DNA of 64,000 bases from Nematopogon swammerdamellus. Taxonomy: Eukaryota > Arthropoda > Insecta > Lepidoptera > Adelidae. Under the pieces are notes generated by a model that saw only the letters and a list, made by a program, of their open reading frames with translations, was not told where the DNA came from and ran no database searches. Position 1 is the first letter of the stretch, and the number at the start of each line of letters is the position of its first letter. The stretch spans positions 20,049,891-20,113,890 of the forward strand of contig OX336349.1 of assembly GCA_946902875.1 (NCBI GenBank), read 5' to 3'. Shown piece after piece: positions 10,371 through 21,782 of this stretch. Made by a program: the position numbers and the translations under genes.

Positions 10371-11286
10371 GGGCACACTAAAAGTTTCCGGAATTAATAA
10401 GAATAAAATACTATTAAAGGTCAAAAATGAATTTATTGTTTCTCAAAATATTCTCCCTTTGCGTAAATGCACTTTTTCATACGATTAAACCAATTTTGAA
10501 AACTTTTGTGCCACTCCTCCGTGGTGACCCCAGAAACGTATTTTTCATATTCTTCGACAGCCTCTTCTGGTGATGAAAATCGTTGACCGCGTAAATGGTT
10601 CTTAATTTTTGGGAACAGAAAAAGGTCACAAGGTGCCGTCACCTGTTACTATGTCCCACACCAAATTTGAAGCGCCTTTGTTGAATCTGGTAAGCATGGC
10701 ATTGCACCAAGTGACGCGGTGCGTTTTTTGAGCCTCGGTCAAATTGTGTGGGATCCACCGCGAGCACAGCTTTCTCACACCCAACTGTTTGTGTAGGATT
10801 GATTGTATTTGACTCATGCTTAAGTCTAAAGATGCCCGAATCTCATGGTAGGTCACATGCCTGTCTGTTTCGATCATACGGCGCACAGCATCGATGTTTT
10901 TGTTGTTCACAGCGGTGAACGGGCGACCATCGCGAGATTCGTCACTGAGATTGACACGACCGCACTTGAATTCTGCAAACCAGCAATAAATAGTCGTCTT
11001 GCATGGTGCTTCATCGCCAAAAGCAGATTGAAGCCGAGCGAGGCTCTGATGAGCTGTCAAATTACACTTAAAATCGTAGAAAATCATACTACGAAAATTT
11101 TCCCGGGTTAAATTTATGTTAATGTAGACACGCAATTTTTAAAATGGCGCCACAATGGAAAAACAATTGACAGTCAGATGAAACAAACTGCATTCTACAG
11201 CCAAAGAGTTCCATTTTCAAATGTTGTAATTACTGTTTAAATATTGTTTATGTAAGTGGCCAATTCCGGAAACTTTTAGTGTGCCC
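10371..11286 (-). mobile_element. mariner (Tc1/mariner) element with internal deletion
   Basis: Perfect 25-bp terminal inverted repeats (10371-10395 and 11262-11286; outer end GGGCACACTAAAAGTTTCC). The right flank is TA (11287-11288) as expected; the left flank is TG, apparently a mutated TA. Total length is 916 bp, against the roughly 1.3 kb usual for mariners. The missing part is internal and removes the second catalytic aspartate region, so the copy cannot make active transposase. Confidence 0.9.
10433..11135 (-). pseudogene. mariner transposase, deleted and frameshifted
   Basis: The N-terminal frame (10626-11135) holds the helix-turn-helix region ('CNLTAHQSLARLQSAFGDEA', 'CKTTIYCWFAEFKCGRVNL', 'MSQIQSILHKQLGVRKLCSR') and the WIPHNL linker-type motif, reaching the first catalytic Asp in 'IVTGDG'. 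It then jumps, out of frame, to 'APCDLFLFPKIKNHLRGQRF' (10433-10642), which holds the third catalytic Asp. The block with the second Asp is gone. The start codon appears to be TTG where ATG is expected. It lies wholly inside the inverted repeats of the element. Confidence 0.88.
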
Positions 11287-11639
11287 TATGTAGTAATGTA
11301 ATAATAAATACGGAACCCTAAAATGGGTATGAAATTAAGTGAATGTCTTCTTACCAGTATCATATGGCCTCTTGAATTAGAAATAACGTTAACCTTTCCT
11401 GTAACGAGGTCCCTAATACGTCGATAGTCTCCTTAGGCACAGGCGGCAGTAGTTATGTAACTAGTAACAACAGACAGGCTGGCAGAACGCCAAGCGCGAC
11501 TCTTATTACCTCGGTGTAATCGATACCACACTTGTGGGAATCAAACTATGTCTACAAAACGTTTCTGCTGTTAATTTCACCACAAGACGCGCACTGCATA
11601 GGTGCACAGGTAGCTCCTTGTAACCAACTAGATTGATAC

Positions 11640-12240
11640 TAGTCAGTCAGCGTGTAACCGTCCATTGCTGGACATACGCCTCTTCAATTTTCCTCCAGTC
11701 CTCCCGGCCTTCAGCGGTACGGAACCACTTCTTTCCGCCGACGTACTTGATGTCGTCGTCCCACCTGGCGGGTGGTCTTCCCACACTACGTTTTCCTGTC
11801 CACGGCCGCCAGTGTAGAACACGGTTACTCCAACGGTCGTCGTCTCTTCGGCTGACGTGCCCGGCCCACTGCCACTTGAGGTTAGCCACCCGGCATCCAA
11901 TATCGACTACTTTGGTGCGACGGCGGATTGTCTCGTTACGCACCATATCACGTAGCGATATTCCCAGCATGGCTCGCTCCATTGCTCGCTGGGCAACTTT
12001 CAACCTTTGGACAACACCGACCGTCAGCGTCCACGTTTCACGCCCCTACGTCATAACCGGAACGACACACTGGTCATATATTGGTACGGGTTTTTAAATT
12101 TTGCGAAAGGTCAGACCTCAGGGCGAATTTTAACTTTCCGAAGGCAGCCCAAACCCAGTTGAATTCGTCTCTCGACCTCCTTTAGGAGACCTTGTCTACC
12201 AAGCCGCAGATTTTTATAGATTGATACGAATATTTTACTA
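11640..12240 (-). pseudogene. RTE-like endonuclease/RT C-terminal fragment
   Basis: The minus-strand frame 11647-12003 encodes 'RLKVAQRAMERAMLGISLRD', 'LKWQWAGHVSRRDDDRWSNR', 'WRPWTGKRSVGRPPARWDDD' and 'WRKIEEAYVQQWT', the typical C-terminus of RTE-class 'endonuclease-reverse transcriptase' proteins of insects. Upstream, in other frames, 'EVERRIQLGLGCLRKVKI' and 'YDQCVVPVMT' continue the same protein, so at least one frameshift is present. The second copy at 43892-44210 ends in a (TGAC)n tail, typical of RTE-type elements. Confidence 0.8.
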
Positions 12241-12392
12241 TTTCTCCGACTCCGCCCGTCCGACCTCACTGCTAAGCTAATATGAATAACGGCGTGATGC
12301 AAAAATATTTAACTTACACCGAGTTAAGTTAAGCCCTATATTTGTAAAGACCTTGCTTCTAGGTTGCCTAGGTCGCTCGACAACTTTATAAG

Positions 12393-12480
12393 TGGCGGGT
12401 GGCCGAGTGGTTTCGGCATCGGCTTCTCATGCGAGAGGTCCGAGGTTCGAATCCGGTCGGCGTGTACCAATGAGTTTTTT
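12393..12480 (+). mobile_element. tRNA-derived SINE head (SINE-B head type)
   Basis: Reads like a tRNA: 'ggtggccgagtgg' (A-box region), a hairpin with 'cttctcatgcgagag', then 'aggttcgaatccgg' (B box) and 'gtaccaatgag'. The same head, partly preserved, starts the SINE-B copies at 42140 and (minus) 52500. No matching acceptor stem closes it, and it is followed by SINE linker DNA, so this is not a functional tRNA gene. Confidence 0.65.
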
Positions 12481-12750
12481 CTGACGAAAAAATTTAATAA
12501 AAAGAACAATTTGTCCGTGTTTTCTTTTCAGTTAAAATTGAAGCCAGCAGGACCGGGAGGAAAACATGGCAACTAGTTCCGACAGGAAGCTCTGACGTGG
12601 CGGGCGTAGCAGACTCCATAAAGTCATATCTTGTGCCTGCCACTTTCATTCCTTTCAAATTTACGACCGATAACCTAGCAGGTGAAATGTTTATTGGGTC
12701 AAATGTGTCACCAGGGCTCAGCCACTACTACACCTTAATGCCAATAAAAA

Positions 12751-12992
12751 ACTGGCCAAGTGCGAGTCGAACTCGCGCACGGAGGTTTCCGAACCACAAA
12801 CAAAACTTTTGAAAAAAAAACGTTTGTTTTCCTTTTTTATTTTCTATAATTTATTGTTATATCCGCCATAATAAACGTTTTCTGTGAAAATTTCAACGGG
12901 CTACCTATTACGGTTCAAGAGACAGACAGACAGACAGACGGCGGCGTAGGCTTAGTAATAGGGTCCCGTACCGGATACGTAACCCTAAAAAG
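12751..12992 (+). repeat. Family C repeat
   Basis: Starts 'ggccaagtgcgagtcgaac' and ends 'gtaaccctaaaaa'. Internal hallmarks are 'atccgccataataa', 'tttcaacgggctacc', a (GACA)n run, and 'cggcgtaggcttagtaatag'. A shortened member of the family. Confidence 0.75.
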
Positions 12993-13349
12993 TAAAGATT
13001 ATAAACTTGGAATGATTTTATAGTATGTTTCTGTGCGACGCCAAATTACTTATCTCGAAATTGGCGTAACTTGAAAATATTTGATTATTAGTAATAGGCT
13101 CTGTTAGGGCAATTCGAAAAAAATACTTTCAAAAATCATTTTTATTCGTAAAATTTTGCATATTTTAAAATCCAAAATACAAAAAGAAATACTATTACGA
13201 CATTATGTGAAATACGCGTCGATATGTTGTGAAATACGCGTCGATATGTGAAATATGCGTCGATATGTGAAATACGCGTCTATACGCGAAAATTTAATTT
13301 AATTTTTATCACTAACGAACATAACAGTACAGTTCAATATTATATTGTT

Positions 13350-13550
13350 TATACTGAACGAAACGTCGTCGTTCGAAACGGCTACCTATGTAAATAGTTC
13401 GTGTTTTCCGTCCAGTTCAGTGTAGCCGACATGAAATGAAGGGAATCACTGACATGGCACCTTAGTTCACCAGGTGTTATGGGCTGACATCACGGATGAT
13501 GTATATAGGTGATGTAGACAACCGCATCAGTTTCAAAAAAAAAATTAAAA
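13350..13550 (+). mobile_element. SINE-A copy, 5'-truncated
   Basis: Begins at 'actgaacgaaacgtcgtcg', includes 'gtccagttcagtgtagcc' and 'gggctgacatcacggatg', and ends in 'gcatcagtttc' plus an A-tail. Confidence 0.78.
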
Positions 13551-14600
13551 AAAAAAACTTCGACGTGCTAAAAACTAAAATGGTGAAAAAAGGACCGTCC
13601 CTTTGTCACACTTGCACGACCCGACTCAGCGAGGAGCTGGGAAAGTGTGACGCTGATTTATAGCGCCTTTTTGATACGCTTTGAAGCGTCGTTTTGTTAC
13701 TAAATTGTTTTCTCGAGTGCCCTCTCGATTTGAAATAATGTATGGAGATCATTTATTGAGGAGTAAAAGCACATTGCTACGTGCGTATTAAATTTGTGTT
13801 GATATTTTTTAAGAATCATCATCATCATTTAAGAAACCAAAAGAAAATTTTGTTTTTGTACCGTGTGGGGTCGGTACTTTAAGAATGAAATTTCTAGTAA
13901 ATGTATCTCCCACAGACAGATGAGATGATAGGCGCATAGACATAATGTTTATTTTTAGTCTGTCTGGCTTTTCAGCGTTCATGCTCTTCAGTTTAAAATG
14001 TTTGAAACCCGCCGCTCGGCATTAAACCTCAAGAGATTCAACATTTCAAGTATTCTATTGGCAGAGCTCCTAAACTACTGACGCGATCGAAAAGATATTT
14101 CCAATGTCAGAAAAAAACTTAAACATTCTAAGTACCATAAGCCTGTTACCATAAGACCCACCCATGCCACAGTATATCTAATTTCATGCGCTCTAAATAT
14201 AGACGGCTATGGCTCAGCGGAGTGGGGAGCGTCGCGAGACAAAGCGGGCGCGAGGCAGTTTCCCCTTTACTAGAGCGGGATGGAATCGCCACAAGGCGCT
14301 TACGATAAAACAAAGCGAAGGCGAATAACGCGCAAATCGTTTTTATTTTAATAAGGTCTGAAAATTTTTAGCTTTGCGACTTCTTTAAATTATGGTTCAC
14401 TAAAGAATATAAAATTGTATTTGGAGAAAAATTATAAAAAATGTACTATAATTCTTTATATTTTTACAATAGAAATTGCTGTAAAAATAGAGGAATATTC
14501 GGATTTTTTTCCTATCGAGCGAAGTTAAAAAACTTGCCGTTTCTTTGCTTTGGTCTTTTGGCTCACTAAAGATAATCCTGCAGATTGAAAACCTAGAACA
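13551..14600. other. No gene recognised
   Basis: AT-rich DNA. 14080-14115 ('gcgatcgaaaagatatttcc') resembles 45375-45410, so it is a dispersed repeat fragment. No domain-like open frame. Confidence 0.5.
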
Positions 14601-14609
14601 ACCCCTATA

Positions 14610-14880
14610 CTAACTGTAGGTCCCTTCCCTCCTAATCTTACTTGGTGGTAGGGTTTAACCCGCCCGGGTTGGTACCACCGCACTGAATGAAACGTCGGTC
14701 AAAACGGCTATGTAAATAGTTTGTGTTTTCTGACCAGTTCAGTGTAGCCGGCACGATCAAAGGGGGAAGCACTGACATGGCACCTAGTTCACCCGGTGTT
14801 ATGGGCTGACATCACGGACGTTGTAGGTGATGTAGCCAACCGTGTCAGTTTCCATAGAAAAAAAAAAAAAAAAAAAAACT
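14610..14880 (+). mobile_element. SINE-A copy, 5'-truncated
   Basis: Starts at the central domain 'ctgtaggtcccttccctcc', runs through 'gggttggtaccaccgcactg' and 'gggctgacatcacggacg', and ends in a 20-nt A-run. The long uninterrupted tail suggests a fairly recent insertion. Confidence 0.82.
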
Positions 14881-15280
14881 TATTTATAAATTTTCACAGG
14901 TGTGCATCAATTCGAAAGTACAGATGACCCGGGTTGGTGTTCTGTGTCCCGGGGAGTAGCCCCTAACACGGAGGAATATATTCAAAATTCTAAAGTAATA
15001 TCCATACAAAACTCACCCAAGTGTAATTGCCCCATAATAGGGGTTCAAAATTCTCAAATAATTGGACCCCTGATTGCTCAAATGCGGTGGATCGAGCGGG
15101 TCCGCTTCCGTTACTTGAGCGCTATCTCCCCTAATGCTATCTCGATCGGATCAGCTTAATTTCCGCATCTCGAGAAGAAATTCAATTATTATTTGGGCTT
15201 AGCGCACTAAATCAGACGATTAGACCCGCGAGCCAACACGCTCGCGCGTGGTGGCTCGCGGCATAAACTACGCTTTAGAA
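14881..15280. other. No gene recognised
   Basis: A short frame at 14902-15159 encodes 85 residues without a recognisable domain. The rest is unique-looking DNA. Confidence 0.4.
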
Positions 15281-15654
15281 AAAAAAAACGGCCAAGTGCG
15301 AGTCGAACTCGCGCACCGAGGGTTCCGTATCGCCATGTCATGGTCAGGGCCACTCACACGCCATCTATGGCGTGTTTTATGAAATGCTTCATATTAGTTA
15401 AAATGCTTCATACTGTTTTCCGTAGATGGCGCGCATACACATTTTAGTTTCTTGTATGGGGACCCCGTGATTATTTTAATTTTTCATATTTTTTTATTCG
15501 TTGTTATGTCGGCCATAATAACATATGTTCTGTGAAAATTTCAACGGACTGTCTATTACGGTTCAAGAGATACAGTCCTCGGACAGACAGACGGACAGAC
15601 AGACGGCGTGGGCTTAGCAATAGGATCCCGTACGACGGATACGGAACCCTAAAA
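15281..15654 (+). repeat. Family C repeat, near full length
   Basis: Runs from 'ggccaagtgcgagtcgaac' and 'ccgagggttccgtatcgcc' to 'gggcttagcaatagg' and 'tacggaaccctaaaaa'. The GGGTTCCGTA near the start and TACGGAACCC at the end are inverted relative to each other. A (GACAGACA)n stretch lies near 15590. It abuts the MITE and satellite array directly. Confidence 0.8.
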
Positions 15655-15733
15655 AGACAATCCGGCTATAGAGGATCGCACGAGCTCGCACGTCTCTGTG
15701 CGACAGGGACGACGCTCTACAACCGGATTGTCT
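15655..15733. mobile_element. Short inverted-repeat element at the array's left edge
   Basis: Ends 'agacaatccggctatagag' and 'ctctacaaccggattgtct' form an imperfect inverted repeat of about 19 bp around a GC-rich core. Its right end is also the beginning of every monomer in the adjacent array. A relative of the same end lies alone at 43775-43862. Confidence 0.6.
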
Positions 15734-16932
15734 CTTTCTAAAGCTCGACACGCATCATTTGCCGCCGGGAACTGTACTTACCTACTTGAAGAGCGAAGAG
15801 CTGCGTGTGACTATCGCGTTTTATTTTATAAGTCGTCGAATTTGTGCGACTTATCCCAATGTTAAGTCTCAGGACCCACATGGACGACGCTCTACAACCG
15901 GATTGTCTCTTTCTAAAGCTGTACACGGATTATTTGCTGCCGGGAACTGTGCACACCTACTTGAAGAGCGAAGAGCTGCGTGTGACTATCGCGCTTTATT
16001 TTATAAGTCGTCGAATTTGTGCGACTTATCCCAATGTTAAGTCTCAGGAACAACATGGACGACGCTCTATAACCGGATTGTCTCTTTCTAAAGCTGTACA
16101 CGGACTATTTGCTGCCGGGAACTGTACTTACCTACTTGAAGAGCGAAGAGCTGCGTGTGACTATCGCGCTTTATTTTATAAGTCGTCGAATTTGTGCGAC
16201 TTATCCCAATGTTAAGTCTCAGGAACAACATGGACGACGCTCTACAACCGGATTGTCTCTTTCTAAAGCTGTACACGGACTATTTGCTGCCGGGAACTGT
16301 ACTTACCTACTTGAAGAGCGAAGAGCTGCGTGAGACTATCGCGCTTTATTTTATAAGTCGTCGAATTTGTGCGACTTATCCCAATGTTAAGTCTCAGGAA
16401 CAACATGGACGACGCTCTACAACCGGATTGTCTCTTTCTAAAGCTGTACACGGATTATTTGCTGCCGGGAACTGTGCATACCTACTTGAAGAGCGAAGAG
16501 CTGCGTGTGACTATCGCGCTTTATTTTATAAGTCGTCGAATTTGTGCGACTTATCCCAATGTTAAGTCTCAGGAACAACATGGACGACGCTCGACAACCG
16601 GATTGTCTCTTTCTAAAGCTGTACACGGACTATTTGCTGCCGGGAACTGTGCATACCTACTTGAAGAGCGAAGAGCTGCGTGTGACTATCGCGCTTTATT
16701 TTATAAGTCGTCGAATTTGTGCGACTTATCCCAATGTTAAGTCTCAGGAACAACATGGACGACGCTCGACAACCGGATTGTCTCTTTCTAAAGCTGTACA
16801 CGGACTATTTGCTGCCGGGAACTGTGCATACCTACTTGAAGAGCGAAGAGCTGCGTGTGACTATCGCGCTTTATTTTATAAGTCGTCGAATTTGTGCGAC
16901 TTATCCCAATGTTAAGTCTCAGGAACAACATG

Positions 16933-19900
16933 GACGACGCTCTACAACCGGATTGTCTCTTTCTAAAGCTGTACACGGATTATTTGCTGCCGGGAACTGT
17001 GCATACCTACTTGAAGAGCGAAGAGCTGCGTGTGACTATCGCGCTTTATTTTATAAGTCGTCGAATTTGTGCGACTTATCCCAATGTTAAGTCTCAGGAA
17101 CAACATGGACGACGCTCGACAACCGGATTGTCTCTTTCTAAAGCTGTACACGGACTATTTGCTGCCGGGAACTGTGCATACCTACTTGAAGAGCGAAGAG
17201 CTGCGTGTGACTATCGCGCTTTATTTTATAAGTCGTCGAATTTGTGCGACTTATCCCAATGTTAAAGTCTCAGGAACCACATGGACGACGCTCGACAACC
17301 GGATTGTCTCTTTCTAAAGCTGTACACGGATTATTTGCTGCCGGGAACTGTGCATACCTACTTGAAGAGCGAAGAGCTGCGTGTGACTATCGCGCTTTTT
17401 TTTATAAGTCGTCGAATTTGTGCGACTTATCCCAATGTTAAAGTCTCAGGAACCACATGGACGACGCTCTGCTCTACAACTGGATTGTCTTTTTCTAAAG
17501 ATGTACACGGATTATTTGCTGCCGGGAACTGTGCATACCTACTTGAAGAGCGAAGAGCTGTGTGTGACTATCGCGCTTTATTTTATAAGTCGTCGAATTT
17601 GTGCGACTTATCCCAATGTTAAGGCTCAGGAACCACATGGACGACGCTCTGCTCTACAACTGGATTGTCTTTTTCTAAAGCTATACACGGATTATTTGCT
17701 GCCGGGAACTATACATACCTACTTGAAGAGCGAAGAGCTGTTTGTGACTATCGCGCTTTATTTTATAAGTCGTCGAATTTGTGCGACTTATCCCAATGTA
17801 AAGGCTCAGGAACCACATGGACGACGCTCTGCTCTACAACTGGATTGTCTTTTTCTAAAGCTATACACGGATTATTTGCTGCCGGGAACTGTACATACCT
17901 ACTTGAAGAGCGAAGAGCTGTGTGTGACTATCGCGCTTTATTTTATAAGTCGTCGAATTTGTGCGACTTATCCCAATGTTAAGGCTCAGGAACCACATGG
18001 ACGACGCTCTGCTCTACAACTGGATTGTCTTTTTCTAAAGCTATACACGGATTATTTGCTGCCGGGAACTGTACATACCTACTTGAAGAGCGAAGAGCTG
18101 TGTGTGACTATCGCGCTTTATTTTATAAGTCGTCGAATTTGTGCGACTTATCCCAATGTTAAGGCTCAGGAACCACATGGACGACGCTCTGCTCTACAAC
18201 TGGATTGTCTTTTTCTAAAGCTATACACGGATTATTTGCTGCCGGGAACTATACATACCTACTTGAAGAGCGAAGAGCTGTTTGTGACTATCGCGCTTTA
18301 TTTTATAAGTCGTCGAATTTGTGCGACTTATCCCAATATTAAGGCTCAGGAACCACATGGACGACGCTCTGCTCTACAACTGGATTGTCTTTTTCTAAAG
18401 CTATACACGGATTATTTGCTGCCGGGAACTGTGCATACCTACTTGAAGAGCGAAGAGCTGTGTGTGACTATCGCGCTTTATTTTATAAGTCGTCGAATTT
18501 GTGCGACTTATCCCAATGTTAAGGCTCAGGAACCACATGGACGACGCTCTGCTCTACAACTGGATTGTCTTTTTCTAAAGCTATACACGGATTATTTGCT
18601 GCCGGGAACTGTACATACCTACTTGAAGAGCGAAGAGCTGTGTGTGACTATCGCGCTTTATTTTATAAGTCGTCGAATTTGTGCGACTTATCCCAATGTT
18701 AAGGCTCAGGAACAACATGGACGACGCTCTACAACCGGATTGTCTCTTTCTAAAGCTGTACACGGATTATTTGCTGCCGGGAACTGTGCATACCTACTTG
18801 AAGAGCGAAGAGCTGCGTGTGACTATCGCGCTTTATTTTATAAGTCGTCGAATTTGTGCGACTTATCCCAATGTTAAGTCTCAGGAACAACATGGACGAC
18901 GCTCGACAACCGGATTGTCTCTTTCTAAAGCTGTACACGGACTATTTGCTGCCGGGAACTGTGCATACCTACTTGAAGAGCGAAGAGCTGCGTGTGACTA
19001 TCGCGCTTTATTTTATAAGTCGTCGAATTTGTGCGACTTATCCCAATGTTAAAGTCTCAGGAACCACATGGACGACGCTCGACAACCGGATTGTCTCTTT
19101 CTAAAGCTGTACACGGATTATTTGCTGCCGGGAACTGTGCATACCTACTTGAAGAGCGAAGAGCTGCGTGTGACTATCGCGCTTTTTTTTATAAGTCGTC
19201 GAATTTGTGCGACTTATCCCAATGTTAAAGTCTCAGGAACCACATGGACGACGCTCTGCTCTACAACTGGATTGTCTTTTTCTAAAGATGTACACGGATT
19301 ATTTGCTGCCGGGAACTGTGCATACCTACTTGAAGAGCGAAGAGCTGTGTGTGACTATCGCGCTTTATTTTATAAGTCGTCGAATTTGTGCGACTTATCC
19401 CAATGTTAAGGCTCAGGAACCACATGGACGACGCTCTGCTCTACAACTGGATTGTCTTTTTCTAAAGCTATACACGGATTATTTGCTGCCGGGAACTATA
19501 CATACCTACTTGAAGAGCGAAGAGCTGTTTGTGACTATCGCGCTTTATTTTATAAGTCGTCGAATTTGTGCGACTTATCCCAATGTAAAGGCTCAGGAAC
19601 CACATGGACGACGCTCTGCTCTACAACTGGATTGTCTTTTTCTAAAGCTATACACGGATTATTTGCTGCCGGGAACTGTACATACCTACTTGAAGAGCGA
19701 AGAGCTGTGTGTGACTATCGCGCTTTATTTTATAAGTCGTCGAATTTGTGCGACTTATCCCAATGTTAAGGCTCAGGAACCACATGGACGACGCTCTGCT
19801 CTACAACTGGATTGTCTTTTTCTAAAGCTGTACACGGATTATTTGCTGCCGGGAACTGTGCATACCTACCTGAAGAGCGAAGAGCTGTTTGTGACTATCG

Positions 19901-20506
19901 CGCTTTATTTTATAAGTCGTCGAATTTGTGCGACTTATCCCAATGTTAAGGCTCAGGAACCACATGGACGACGCTCTGCTCTACAACTGGATTGTCTTTT
20001 TCTAAAGCTATACACGGATTATTTGCTGCCGGGAACTATACATACCTACTTGAAGAGCGAAGAGCTGTTTGTGACTATCGCGCTTTATTTTATAAGTCGT
20101 CGAATTTGTGCGACTTATCCCAATATTAAGGCTCAGGAACCATATGGACGACGCTCTGCTCTACAACTGGATTGTCTTTTTCTAAAGCTATACACGGATT
20201 ATTTGCTGCCGGGAACTGTGCATACCTACTTGAAGAGCGAAGAGCTGTGTGTGACTATCGCGCTTTATTTTATAAGTCGTCGAATTTGTGCGACTTATCC
20301 CAATGTTAAGGCTCAGGAACCACATGGACGACGCTCTGCTCTACAACTGGATTGTCTTTTTCTAAAGCTGTACACGGATTATTTACTGCCGGGAACTGTA
20401 CATACCTACTTGAAGAGCGAAGAGCTGCGTGTGACTATCGCGCTTTATTTTATAAGTCGTCGAATTTGTGCGACTTATCCCAATGTTAAGTCTCAGGAAT
20501 CACATA
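16933..20506 (+). repeat. Higher-order repeat: two copies of a 10-monomer, 1,787-bp block
   Basis: Units 8-17 (16933-18719) and 18-27 (18720-20506) have the same order of lengths, 175+176+176+7x180 = 1,787 bp, and the same diagnostic variants at the same places (for example the 'aatgtaaag' unit and the 'aatattaag' unit each recur 1,787 bp apart). Only a handful of substitutions separate the blocks, so the duplication is recent compared with monomer divergence. Confidence 0.9.
17420..18877 (+). other. Repetitive open frame created by 180-bp monomers (485 codons)
   Basis: Because 180 is divisible by 3, one frame stays open through all seven units, giving a 60-residue repeat (for example 'LQLDCLFLKLYTDYLLPGT', 'YFISRRICATYPNVKAQEPH'). 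The first codon is GTG; the nearest ATG is 17435. There is no signal peptide, known domain, splice context or promoter evidence. A twin of 444 codons lies at 19207-20541. I regard both as by-products of the array rather than genes. Confidence 0.35.
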
Positions 20507-21782
20507 TTTCACCCCCAAGAAAATGCTCATTAGGGCTGTAGGGCTGACTTAAGAGGATTCATATGGCAAAACAAAAATTCGAGTCGGCGGAACTGAGCAA
20601 TCGAGCGCAGTGCGCGCGTTTATATGGTGAATTTTGTAGTTTTTGTTTGTTTAAAAATTATTAGGATCTGTTATTTTTTTCAAATAATGCTGCTTTAGTC
20701 ATGAATATCTATTTTATAGATTGGCCCATCCCATACATCACTCCCGAAAAAATATGTTATTTATTATTATTATTTTATCCATTTATTTACACGTTCCTTT
20801 TTATATAAATTTTACATCTCTTTAACAATTAAACCCAAAACAAAATTAATATAAAAAAATAAACGGAGTTTCCACCACCGGCAGCGGGGCGAACCCAAGC
20901 TACCGATGGTCGGGCCCCAGGGAGAGAAACCTCCGGACGATGCGTGCAGATTATTATTATTTATTATTATATATTACATTGTTAGTACAGAGCAAGCCCC
21001 AAAATTTAACAATGCAGAATCTGACACTATAAAAGTTAGCTCAACGTATCTCACCGCGTACTTTTGAAATACATTAGTGTTGCAGTTGAAGACGTCTAAA
21101 TCCGGAAACATGACCAACATTCGGACATGACATTTCTCGACGAGACCTGCATATAATGCAGATTTCACGGACAGCCGCTTCATACGGCGTCTGCGGCGCG
21201 TGTTGAAAGCACGCAAGTCTGTATCGAGTCGGTGACGCGTGTGTGCAACATGCCCGGTTGCTGTTATAAAGAGTGACAGTGACAAACGTTCTTGTTTGTT
21301 TCGCCTAAGCATGTTATGGCGTGTTAAGAAGCCATGCTGTCACGGATAGGATCGTGTGACGGTGCGGTGGTATCGCGTTCTCGTTCTCGCTTGCCTGCTG
21401 GTGATGGGAGTGGGCGGAAAGACGGCAAACGCGCCGCATGGGCCATTAGGTGGCCAGTTTCGCAGAATGTGTGTTGTAAGAACAGAGAATAATATAATTT
21501 TATTTTAATTAATAATATTTTTATATTGTCCACGTCAAACAGCACAACACCGACTACCACTTTCAGCAAAGTGTTAGGACACGATATCAAGCAGCAAGTA
21601 AGGTAGAAAGTTACCTACTAGCATGGCTTGGTGGAACAACCGTGCCAAATTGACAGGGGGCTGGCCTGTCGCCTTTTTTGCCCTTATAATTATAGCCCTT
21701 TTACTACATGCACGGGATTTCTCCCCGGCGGCGGCGGCAGTGGGACTATTAACACTACTATGTTGTCGTCTTACTACTATTT
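20507..21782. other. No gene recognised; possible minus-strand retroelement 3' tail
   Basis: About 20870-20960, read on the minus strand ('gcatcgtccggaggtttctc', 'cccgaccatcggtagc'), looks like a retroelement 3' end beside poly-A-rich DNA; the family is uncertain. About 21530-21610 shares 'caacaccgactacc' and 'gtgttaggac' with the module at 34840-35100. The minus-strand frames near 20974-21590 have no recognisable domain. Confidence 0.4.

Larger units (their letters stand above)
10215..11325 (+). repeat. Family C repeat split by a mariner insertion
   Basis: Left part (10215-10370) has family C hallmarks 'ccgccataataacatg', 'catttcaaccggctagc' and 'ggcttagtaata'. Right part (11288-11325) supplies the family's terminal 'tacggaaccctaaaa'. 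The mariner at 10371-11286 lies between them. Confidence 0.7.
15708..20506 (+). repeat. Satellite-like tandem array, 27 monomers of 175/176/180 bp
   Basis: Monomers begin 'gacgacgctct' and end 'gtctcaggaacaacatg' or similar. Eight 175-bp units start at 15708, two 176-bp units follow (one extra A near 17264 and 17439), then seven 180-bp units (17460-18719), one 175, two 176, and seven 180 up to about 20506. The 180-bp type differs by a GCTCT duplication plus fixed substitutions (for example 'aactggattgtcttttt' for 'aaccggattgtctcttt'). A short hairpin-forming block 'aagtcgtcgaatttgtgcga' is present in each unit. No transposase or host exon is inside the array. Confidence 0.95.

Noticed and set aside
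12393..12475. Functional tRNA gene
   Set aside because: A and B boxes are present, but there is no closing acceptor stem, and the sequence continues into SINE linker DNA. The head recurs in SINE-B copies.
15759..17317. Many overlapping 123-aa frames spaced 175 bp apart on both strands
   Set aside because: Shadows of the same monomer in successive frames.
17420..20541. Open frames of 485 and 444 codons read as genes
   Set aside because: They arise from a tandem repeat whose unit length is a multiple of three, start with GTG and have no known domain. Kept only as an observation about the array.
20974..21590. Minus-strand frames of 112 and 88 codons
   Set aside because: No domain, splice or codon evidence; part overlaps dispersed repeat sequence.
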